Positions 12,501 through 24,500 of a stretch of 64,000 nucleotides of DNA are shown piece by piece. The notes beneath the pieces were generated by a model. It was given only the letters and a program-made list of their open reading frames with translations, did no database searches and was not told the origin of the DNA. The position numbers were made by a program, and so were the translations under genes. Position 1 is the stretch's first letter; every line of letters starts with the position of its first letter. This DNA is from Proteles cristata cristata (taxonomy: Eukaryota > Chordata > Mammalia > Carnivora > Hyaenidae), in contig JAESUZ010003091.1 of assembly GCA_017311185.1 (NCBI GenBank), positions 496,001-560,000 of the forward strand, in the 5' to 3' direction.

Positions 12501-15500
12501 TTTTTTTCTTTTGCATTTTGTGGTTCAGATGAACTACAGTCTCAGCGGTCCAATTCCTCCAGAAAATAACCCCCTAGTATCTCCAGGTTGTGGGGGCAAA
12601 GGTAGAATCACCAGATGCACAGGTCTTAAAAGTCCCTCCAAGGACACTGGGCAATGTCTTTTTAGTTGGAGACGTTTTTGGTTTTCACAGTTGAGGGCTG
12701 CTACGGCATCTAGGCCAGGAATGCTATTAAACACCCTACAAATACATAGGACAGACCCATAAAACAAAGTTATCCAGTTCAAAATGCCGAATGTCAAGGT
12801 TGAGAGACCATGAACTAGACTAATTTTTCATTTTCAGCCCCATGTAACTCAACTCTATGTTCTATGGTACCTGGTGCCTCCAAATCCTGAGCCTGTCCAA
12901 GGTTCTGCTGATCACTCATTTCCTTTTAATATAGCCCCTTCTGCAGGCTTTTAGGGTACAGGGTTTCTCTGCTCTGTTGAGTTTGCTGCTACTCTTCCAT
13001 CCACTTGTCATCTTCCGAAAATCTGTTGACATCTCTAATGTTATCTCTTCTTCTGTTTATACCTTTTTTGTTTTTAAAATTTCATTTTAGTGGAGGAGTT
13101 AGGGAGGGAGTGGAAATAGACATGTATGTTCACTTGAGCCACCATGTTTAACTAGACTGGCATTAATACAAAACTCTAAGCCAGAAAAGAGATTATTGTA
13201 TCAACAAACCTTATTTAAGACAAAAATTTTCAGAATTTATAAAGTACCAGTTTTTATTTTAAACCGTAATTTGATATAAGTCACATAGAAAATGTACTTA
13301 CCAAGATCGGAACGAGTGTTTGTGAACAGTTCCGCAGGACAAAAGCCACAGAGATAATATTTACAAACCTAGTGAAGAAAAACAAAAGTACTTAAATTTT
13401 TTAAGTTGTTCAGTTTTAAAACTATATTGGAAAAGGGTACCAAATTACTCTCTTCTCATTTCTTAACTTTCATTTTTCAACCGAGTAAGTATAAGAACAG
13501 TTTCATTTGTTAAATCATACTAGTTTTTAAATTAGTGACTTTCCAACTCCCAGAGTTCAGGAAAAAATGTGCAGGACAGACAGAGTTACCAGAATTTCCA
13601 ACTATCTACTTTTTAAAAAATGGTTTTTAAAGAAAATTTTTAATGTTTTTTATTTATTTTTGAGAGACAGAGAGACAGCACAAGTAGGGGAGGGTCAGAG
13701 AGAAGGAGACAGAATCTGAAGACAGGCTCCAGGCTCTGAGCTAGCTGTCAGCACAGAGCCCAATGCAGGGCTCAATTCCACAAACCACGAGATCATGACC
13801 TAAAAGGAAGTCGGAAGCTTAACTAACTGAGCCACCCAAGTGCCCCTTAATGTTTATTTTTGAGAGAAAGAGAGAGCATGCATGTGCAAACAGGGGAGGG
13901 GCAGAGAGAATGGGAGACAAAAAATGGGAATATGGTTCCAGGCTCTGAGCTGTGAGAACAGAGCCTGAGGCGGGGCTCAAACCCTTGAACCAGATCATGA
14001 CCTGAGCCAAAGTCAGACACTTAACCAGAATGAGCCAGGGAGGAGGTGCCTCCTACTAGTTTTAATCACCACTCTCCTCACAAAGAAACAACAAATATGG
14101 GAAAGATTATCCGTGAGGGCAAATTTTACTTTATTTAAAAAAAACAACACCACAAAAAACCCTACACTGTGATTATCATTCTAATTTTGTTAAAGCCAGA
14201 ACCAACCTACAGATTAGAATTTGGAAATCACTGTCTAAATTACAAATAACTTTCACTTAAAGCAATCTGGGTGGGTATTTTCCTTTAAGAGATCCTGTAA
14301 CGAGCCCTAAAACATACTGGATATTTTCACTGAGTGACTCCTCTTGGGCTCCTACTATATAAGCAAAGACTATTAACACGAAACTAACTTTTAATTCTCT
14401 CCATTAGTACTTATTCTAACTCCTTCAGATATATTCCAAGACTGTCCTAACCAAAAAGTGTTTAGCAAAATTCCAAAATATCTCCTGTTTTATAATACTT
14501 GTCATTAGGTAGATGATCAATGCGCAACTACGACATATGAAAAGAAAAAGCATGTTAAATTTAAGATGGAGAATTCTTTGTAGGTACCTAGGACTGGTTG
14601 TTAAAGCTGCAATCAAGGGGTGCTTGGCTGGCTCAGTCAGGAGAACATCTGACTCTTAGTCTCGGTTGTCAGTTGCAGCCCCATATTGGGTGTACAAATA
14701 ACTTAAATAAAACCTTAAAAATCAATCAATCAGGGTGCATAGGTGGCTCAAATCAGTTAGGCATCCAACTTTGGCTCAGGTCACGATTTCAGTTTGCCAC
14801 ATCGGGCTCTGAGCTGATAGAGCAGAGCCAGCTTGGAATTCTGTCTCTCTCTCTCTCTCTCTCTGCCCTTGCCCCCATGGCTCTCTCTCAAATAAAAATA
14901 AACTTAAATACACACACATGCACACACAGGAATAAAAATCTCTATGGTTCCTCTCCTGACTCTAAAAAACAAGTAAATGTAAACTTTTTTCTAGAAAGGA
15001 AATCATACAATTCCTTCTGGTAATGAAGTACCAATATAATACTTATTGAATCTTATTTTTAGTAACATTTTTCACTGAAATCAAACTGGCCCCAGATCTG
15101 ACTTTGGGCTTTATCCTATATTGTGGCTTACCCTTTCTATAAAACTGGTGATTTCTACTAGCTTCAGGGTTTGTCATAAACTGATATATATTGTGTCTTG
15201 TTAAATATTTCTGGTTTACCATAAAACCCAAGTTAAAAAAAAAATCTAAGTTTCATTTACACAAACAAGACTTTCTAAAAAATAGTAGATTCTTGGGTGC
15301 CTGGCCAATGGTGCATGTGACTCCCACATTAAAAAAAAATTAAAAATAATAAATAAATGTAGATTCTAAGTGGTGAAAACTCTAAATCTAAATGTACTAT
15401 GTCAGTCTTTAAATAAAATACAATTTCAATAACGTATTTTCAATTAAATAAACACACTCTCAAATCTAATTAAGTACTGCATGGGATTTTAATTTAAAGC

Positions 15501-18500
15501 AGCAGTTAGAGGGCCCTAAACAAATTGGATCCCAAAGATTACAGGTGTGGGATTTTTGAAATATGTCCACACTGAAGCAGAGATCAAAGAAGTCCAACTG
15601 AAGGAACTCTGGACAGTGAATTTTTGATTGAACCAAAAAGTTCTAAGAGCTATTTTGAAGATTAATGATTTATTCTGACTTTGAAGGAACTATAGTGATT
15701 GGCAGTGGAAGGAACCACATGTAAAATTCATAAAAAAAAAAAAAACTTATTGAGGGGCGCCTGGATGGCTCAGTCGGTTAAGTGTCCAACTTCAGCTCAG
15801 GTCATGATTGTGTGCGGTTTGTGAGTTCTGTGCTGACAGCTGGGAACCTGAAGCCAGCTTCGGATTCTGTCTCCCTCTCTGCCCCTCCCCTGGTCTCAGA
15901 GAGAGAGGGAGGGAGGGAATCTCAAAAATAAACATTTAAACATTTTATATAAAAAAAACTTATTGACTTTAAAATAAATAAGCAAATAAGTAAATAGATA
16001 AAGCGTCATTTAGGGGCACCTGGCTGGCTCAGTCAGCTGTGGAACATCCCACGTCGAGTGTGAAAATTACATAAATGAATTTTTTTAAAAACCTTAAAAA
16101 AAAAAAAAAAAAGGTGGAGGGGCGCTTCAGTTGATTAAGCACCGGATTTCAGCTCAGGTCATGATCTTACAGTTTGTGAGTTCCAGCCCCACATCAGGCT
16201 CTCTGCTCTCAGCACAGAGTCCACTTTGGATCCTCTTTGTCCCTATCTCTGCCCCTCCCCTGCTCTCTCTCTCTCTGAAAAATAAAGTAGGGACGCCTGG
16301 GTGTCTCAGTCAGTTAAGCATCTGACTTCTGATCAGGTCATGATCTTCCAGTCTGAGTTCAAGCCCCGCATCAGCCTCTGTGTTGACAGCTAGCTCCAAG
16401 CCTGGAGCTTGCTTCTGTCTGATTCTGTGTCTCCCTCTCTCTGCCCCCCCCCGCTTGCCCTCTGTCTCTTTCTCTCTCAAAAAATAAACATTAAAAAATT
16501 AAAAATAAATAAAGTGGCATTAATTTTTGATGACTTTTTAATTTTAAAAAGTAGAAAGTGACACTTCAATAATTATTTAAGACTATATGCAAAAAACAAT
16601 GCTGGAAAGCCAAGAATGAATAAAACCTACTCTTCAAGATCAGTCTCATAGAAGACAGTCAAAAACAAAATATAAAGTGTATTAGACTACATATTCAACA
16701 CCAGATACAGAAGTGAATTTAGTCAGGAATGTCAGGTCATCACAGGCAGTGAAGCTTGAACTGGTTCTTAAGCTCAGAAGTAGAAAGACTGCAAGACATT
16801 CTAGGCATAAGGAAAACAGTATGTGAGAAAGATCTAATAGTATGAAATGGGCAAGTGTAAACAGATATGCTTGGAGAGATAAAAGTGCAGAGTCTGGATC
16901 TTGGCTGACACTCCTACATTGTGAACTACAGACTCTGCCTTGGTTTCCTCATATAAAACAAGATGACAGTATTTCATAGTGAGATTGTAATATTTAAGTT
17001 ATATGTTTGTTACATCAGGAGAGGGAACAATTAGTCTGATTTTTACCATACTATTCTTTTTCTTTTTTTTTTTAATGGTTTTAGGCACTATGTACAGAGA
17101 CAGACATGCTTGCCAGTGGCCTAACCAGGTACTACCTAGAATTTAGTCCAATCACCCCATTTGAGACTAGAGAGATCAACCACATGACCTGCCCTAAAGG
17201 CATCTAGCCATTTATAGAATCTAGATTAGAACCCACTTTCCTTTAAAAAAAAAAAAGACCCACTTTCCTAATCCAGTTCTATGTGCTCTTCCCGCTCTTT
17301 CCTTAAAGTACTGCTGTAACAGGACAGGTACATGAAAATGTTACTCTAGGGACACCTGGGTGGCTTAGTTGGTTAAGCATCTGAAAAACTCTTGACTTCC
17401 GCTCAGGTCATGACTTCAAGACAATATGGCCTCCTTGGGATTCTCTCTCTGCCTCGCCCCCCTCGCTCACAGGCAGGCACATGTGCGCGTGCTCTCTCTC
17501 AAAATAAACTTAAAAAAACAAAACAAAAACAAAAAAAGAAACGCTCCTGTACCCATCAAACTCTAGCTTAGACTGCTTTCCTTTTCTTTTTGAGAAAGAG
17601 AGTGAGAGAGAGCACATGTAAGCAGGGAAGAGGGGCAGAAGGAAAAAGAAACTCAAGCAGGCTCCAAGCACAGCGTGCAGCCCAGTGCAGGACTCCATCT
17701 CACGACCCGAGCCAAAATCAGGAGTTGGACCCTCAACTGACTGAGGCACTCAGATGCCTCCAGACTGCTTCTTTTATTTTTTTTTTAACATGTATTTATT
17801 TTTGCGACAGAGAAAGACAGAGACAGAACGTGAGCAGGGGAGGGGCAGAGAAAGAGGGAGACACAGAATCTGACAGGCTCCAGGCTCCCAGCTGTCAGGA
17901 CAGAACCCGACTTGGGGCTCAAACTCACAAACTGGGAGATCATGATCTGAGCTGAAGTCAGATGCTTCACAGACTGAGCCACCCACGCGCCCCTGGACTG
18001 CCTCTTTTAAACTGTCCTTGCGACTAAGGATCTTTAACTAAAAATATTAACATTTAGTCTTTGATTCAGCAAATGTTTACTAAATGTCCATCGTGGAGCT
18101 AACAATCAGACAGGGAAAGGTGGGACAGATAGGTACCAATGGAGGGGGGTGACCAGAATTCTTGTGATTTATCCTCTTGATAAATCTAAGGCAACACCAC
18201 TGACCACAAGAGTTCAATCTCAATAGCATCCTTTAGTGAATTCATTACCAGTTAACAGAAAGAAATATAATCAATCTTGGAAATCTGACTAGAAAACTTT
18301 AATTGCAAATTTCCATATTAAACAAAGTCAAACTGTCAAAAAATTAAAACAATATCTGACATTAGATACACTGCTGTGAAAATGACATTCCAAACATACT
18401 ACAGGGCTGTGGGGCAATTTGGCAGCATCCATCAAAATATAAAATGTGCATTTACCTTAGCTATTATCTTTCTAGGAATCCATCCTACAAGTGACTCAGT

Positions 18501-21500
18501 TCTATGAACTAGAATGTTCTCTGTAGCTTAGCTAGTAATGGGAAAAGAATTAGACATACTATACATACCCACCAGAGAACAAAAGTTAAAAATTAAGGTA
18601 AAATTTTTTTTTAAAGATTTTTATTTTTAAGTAATCTCTACAATCTCCCATTGTGGGGCTTGAACTCACAACCCGGAGATCAAGAGTCACACGCTCTACT
18701 GACTGAGCCAGCCAGGAGTCCCAATTAAGGTAGATTTTTATGTACCAACAAGGAAACATGCCACAATAGAAATTTAAACTGTTAAATATATAATTATATA
18801 TTATGTAATATTACATTAAGCTATCTATAACTTTCACTTACATATATTTATGTTGTAAATTATTAGGAAAGGCATGGAAACATAGTTTTCAAGTTTTTCA
18901 GAGGGATCTGGCAGTAGAAAGGGGAGGCAAGGACAGGCTTTCACTGTTTTATTTCTGTAAGTTAAACTGTTTTATAGCAAGCACGTTTACTTTGGTAAAA
19001 AATAATTTTAATAGTGCTAAATTCAGAGAGAAAACATGAAATAATAAAATCAACTCCCAATTATTAATGGAATCAATATTTAAAATATTTTTTTTTAACG
19101 TTTATTTTTGAGAGAGAGAGAGCACGAGCAGGGGAGGGGCAGACAAAGAGGAAAACACAGAATCCAAAGCAGGCTCCAGGCTCTGAGTTGTAAGCACAGA
19201 GCCTGATTTGGCACTCGAATCCACCAACCTGAGCCGAAATCAGACGTTTAACCAACTGAGCCACCCAGGCGTCCCAATGGGATATTTAAATAAGAGATTA
19301 TTTAATGTAAAGAAGACTTACACATGTTAGGAAACTTAAGTATAAACATCTAACTCAGACCATGCTAAGACTTCCACCTTAACACAAACAGTCCTATTTT
19401 TTTCTTCAAGGCACAATCAATTCTGCTCATTTATTTAGACCACTTCTGATCAGAAAAGAATATTAAGAATTACCTTACTGATTTTTGTCTTTCTAAACCC
19501 ACTTGAATCAAACAGTAATTCTCAATCCAACTAATCAAATATTTTCAATGCTGTCTGCATTATTTTTGTTAAACTGCTTTCCCCAAGTCAACTGAATCCT
19601 TAGTTGTTTCTCACTCTAGCGGGTCAGGCCATCTAGTTATCATTTACAGAGAGTAAAGCCTTGGAATCATTAAAGCACATGTAAATGTCTTTACAGGGGG
19701 ATGTGGGCGTTTTGAGTGGTTAAGTGGCAGACTCTTGGTTTGCCCTCAGGTCATGTATGATCTCACCATTCCTGGGACTGAGCAAGGACAGCACGTAGCC
19801 TGTTTGGGATTCCCTTCCTCTTTCTGACCCTCCCTCATTTGTGCCTGTGTTCTCTCTCATAATAATCAAAATAAGCTTAAAAAAAGAAAAGTCTTTACAG
19901 ACACCTACAAACATAGGTCTCCAGCTAAAATCCTATGAATGTCTTAAAGAGTTTCTTTGGTATTCGAAGTTACTAACAATCTTGGATACTTTGGTTCCGC
20001 GAGATAACAAGTGCCATTTTATAAACAAATTCTAAAGAGAATGAATTTATTCAATTTCTATTTCTGGTCATCTAAATGCAGGCATTTAAAATTCATCATG
20101 TTGGCAACAGTCTGATCATCCCCTGCTTAAAGCCTTTGTTTCTCAATGTAATTTAGTCCCAACTTTTAACAAGGCTTGTAAAAATCATTCAAAACCAGAT
20201 TCTTGCCCATCTATCCGCAAGTCCCCTTCTCCAACAAAAGCAAACAAGGGCTACAGCAGTTAACACTACTCACAATTTCTCAGGCCTAAGATCTTCTCCA
20301 GCCCCTAGTAACTCCCACTCTCTCACGCTAATTCCCAGTATTTAACTGCACTTTAAGATGCCTTTCCCAACTACCCAAGTCTAGGCTATCAGATGCACCC
20401 CTCATGTGTGCTCTTCTAGATGCTATACATGTTCTACTGTGGCACTTACCACATTGTGTTACAAAAGCACATTTACTCTTTTATTTCTTTCACTAGACTG
20501 ATGGTTCTCTCAGGCTGAGTGCCATATCTACTACACTATCATGGTCCTACATTTTTGTTGAATAAATGAATACGGAAAATATCCCCAACTTACAACTAAG
20601 AAATGATGAGAAAATTGAACAGATTTCATAAAACAACGCACTATTACTAACTTAAGCTACTGTCTCCCCTTGTGAAGAAATGATACACACATTTTCCCTG
20701 AAGCAATCAAGCAAATATTAAAAAAATACCTAACATTTCGTGTGATAATAGTATTGTTATGGTCTCTTAAAGTCCTTACATTTTAGAGGTATACAATGCC
20801 TTTAAAGCTTAAATGAGAGAAGTGCTTCAAAATAAAAGGTAGAAACTATAGTTACCATAATATTGCCAATAAGAAGTACATGAATGTGGCATTGGGTATG
20901 GGCACATAGAATTCATTATAATATTTACTCTACTTCTGTATGTTTTGGGAAACTGCAAACAGCAGTTATGTATACACACAACACAGACTGCTGCCAACTT
21001 GGAGAAACCCAACACTTACCACGTACGATAGAATAAGACAGGAAATGCCTATGTTTCTGACAAAAAGAACATTTTGGTGACTGAACGAAAACTATCCAGT
21101 AAAATGCTTACATTAGATGTCATGAACTATAATTACTAATTCTTGTTTTCAAAGTTCACAAGTAAAAATGTGGACAGGATTGTTCTTTCTCAAACAGCTT
21201 TCAGTGTCAATGACAATATTTGCCAACATTCTGAAGATTTTAGAAAGAACATTTAGCTCAACTCCCTCCATAAATTATTAAACCTCCACTGAACAGGAGG
21301 CACACCTGAATTTGATAAATGATGAAAAAAATCTCAATTTATTTTTTGGGGGTTAAAGGGAGTATGCATGTGCGCAAGTGGGGGAGGGGCGGAGAGGGAG
21401 AGGGAGAATCTCAAACAGGCTCCACTCAGGCCCCATGCAGGCTCCACCTCACGAACTACAAGATCATGACCTGAGCCAAAGTCAGACACTTAACCGAATG

Positions 21501-24500
21501 AGCCACCTAAGTGCCCCCAAGAAATCTCATTTTAGATATTACAATATTAGAGTTAGAGTTAAGCCAAGAGTTAAATATTTCACTTCTGGTTTGAGATCTA
21601 CAACGTAAAAACCTCAATTTGAACTACAGAGTTCCTGTTACGTTATATAAAATATAATGAAAACTCTAGACCAAACCTTAACAATCCTTACAATCTGAGC
21701 TATTCAGATAATTAGCTATTAATACCTTCTCCCGCAAACACTGAAATCTTCCCATGTGGACACCAACTGAAAGATGCTCACACCAGGCAGTTACAATCAC
21801 GTGCTTTCCTCATTACTGCAGTTGTTTGACTTAACAGAACAAACTGCTTAATGTAAAAATACTAATAACCTCAAAGGAAATGTAAAATATTAAATGAGGT
21901 AGCAGGATGTATGACTGAATCTTTGAAATGGTATTAAAGCTTATTCGACTTAACTGAGAACTACTTTCTCTCAGATCCAGGGGTAGCAATCAACAAAGAA
22001 GGTGGAAATGCCTGTAAAACCCCAGTAAAGCCCTTTCCAAGATTTGTGCACAACAGTGGTTACACAGACACCATAACAAACAAAGGAAAGGTCAATAATT
22101 TGCATCACTTAAAAAGGAGCTTCAAGTGCTACTAGGTCACCATTAAAAACCCAGGACTAATCAAGTGGGTCAGGATGCTGTAGTTCACAAGCTTTAGAAT
22201 GCATGAGGCCATTTAAAGAAAATCCAGATTTCCAGGGTTTTCCCTGGGACCAAAAGAATCATTATCTCTTCAGGGTGAGGTACAGAAATCTGCATTTAAA
22301 ACAAATTCCACAGGTCAGTCAGATACAGACATCCAAGAACTACTTTTTAACTACTAAGGTGAAGTTTCCATTCCAGTTGTTAAACAAAAGGACCCCACCC
22401 AGATGAAACAGCTTTTCCCATCTGGTTCAAATGTAGCAAAGAAAAATTTTCAGATAGAATAGGAATGTAAAAATATTTTGAAATATCAGGTTGCAGAATC
22501 ATGAAACCCTTAGTATATGCCGGGTTGTCCATTGTCACAGGATTTTACCATTAACAACCAACAGTTTAAGAATATGCAAATGACCCGGAAGTGATGCCGC
22601 GAGCTTCCACAGCTTTATTACACCCAAGAGTAATTCGGTCTTATTTAGAAGAGGCCATGTGCTTTGTTCCAGATCAACCCCAACATTCTCCTTGCAAACA
22701 TAAATCTGAAATACCAGTAATTGGCTTTTCAAGTCCCTTGATTGAGAATTAAGTACAACCTGCCACTAAAGGCATAAAGTACCTTGGTGACAAGCACTAA
22801 GGATTTAAATCAATGAGAAGCACTAAAAGTGAAAGATTATAGCTGAGATGACATAAAACCTAAGTCGCCATTCTGAGAGCCTCATTGCTAACTAAAAGCA
22901 ATGCTCAATAAAATACAACAGGAAAACAAAGTTTCTTCACAACACGTGTTCAAAACCAAGGAGGCACAGTCAGATTGCTCCAGTTGTTGGGCAGGCAACC
23001 AAAAGCAATTTTCTCTTTAATCGAAAATAATGTCCAAAATGTCCTCTTTGCACATCAGCTAAATTGTAATGTCTTTTTTTTTTTTTTGCAAAGGTGGGGC
23101 GGAAAGATTCCGGTTAAGTAGCAAAGAAAAAAATGACTTCACCGTGACAAATGCCTAGAAAGAAAAAAAGTCAAAACAACCAACAAAGTTACTCGGCTTC
23201 CTATCTTAACAAGCAGAGGGGAAAAAACCAAATATGAGACAGACAGAAAGAAAAGCTTTTAAAAAGCTTCACCTCTGTTGAGTTCAATGGCAAACGCGTG
23301 AATCTGACCCCACGCAATAAATTCTACTGTAACACTTCCTACTACTACTGGTTTCAGGCAACACCTCAACACAACTTCAGCCACTTATTTTTTAAGATCC
23401 CGAAAGGACTCGTCTAGGACCAACTACTTTTCCTGCATCGCAAAAGAGAAATTCTACTGACTAGAGCCTATTAAAAAAAAAAAAAAAAGTAAGGAACTTT
23501 TTCTTTTGATTAGCAACTGCCTGTAAGTTACCATGTCGTTTGGTTATAACTGCCAGCTAGGTAAAATTAAAATCTACACCTCCTCTTCAGGTAAGATCCA
23601 ACATAAAACATTGCACTCCATGTTCAAAACACCTGAAATAGACTGTGGTATCTGCAGAGAGTCAGTTTCGTAGAATCGTGGAAAGTGAACAGAACTATAA
23701 AGCTTAGGTTCAGTTTCGCCACTCAACTTGTCAGAGACCTTGGGTAGCCTCTCAAGTCTCACCTCTGAAAATGGGATTGTAACATTTACCCTTTACTCAC
23801 AAGGTTAAAATGACCAAATGACTTGTATTCAAGTAGAATTAACAGCGTTTTATTAGTTTCAGGTGTACAATATAATGATTCAACAATTCTACGTTTCTCA
23901 CTGCCCATCAAAATACGTGTGCTCTTATCAAATGACTTTTATGTGAAGGAAAAAATCCTGACAACCATCTACACGAAGGGCTTACTAAGACGTACTGCTA
24001 TCAAACAGTATCTGTTTATCATCATGATAACCCCTACCAAGTTATGACCTCTTAAAATTGTATTTCCTCATATAAGAGTCGAAATTGAACTACTACTAAA
24101 TGAATACCGTGCCGCGGCTTTTACCGCTGATCCTGGCCAGAAATTGCGGTCTTAAATACGACGCTCAACCCAAATAACGGAAAAATCTGCCCTTTTCCCT
24201 ATTTTATAAGGGGATGAACACTCCGGAGACTCTGGATGTAATAAAATCCTTTCCCGCGTTTCCCTGCCTCTTTACGGTGCTTTTCAATTCTGCCAAGGGC
24301 CCTCCCCGACTTCCTTGGTACTAAAACAACACAACAAAAACAAATCATCGCTCATCCTCGGACCCAGGCGGGCTCCTCCCTCCCGCCACAGAATCAGAGA
24401 CACTCGTCCCTGGCGCGGCCCGCGTCCCAAATCGCGCCGCGGGGCCGCACGGGGCCCCGGCCCGCGCCGCTCCCCTCCCCCACGGCACCCGGGCACAGAC

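Noticed and set aside
14598..15023. 141-codon open frame on the plus strand
   Set aside because: It reads through two SINEs. Similar frames with MAQSV../SAQVMI.. text recur wherever a SINE lies.
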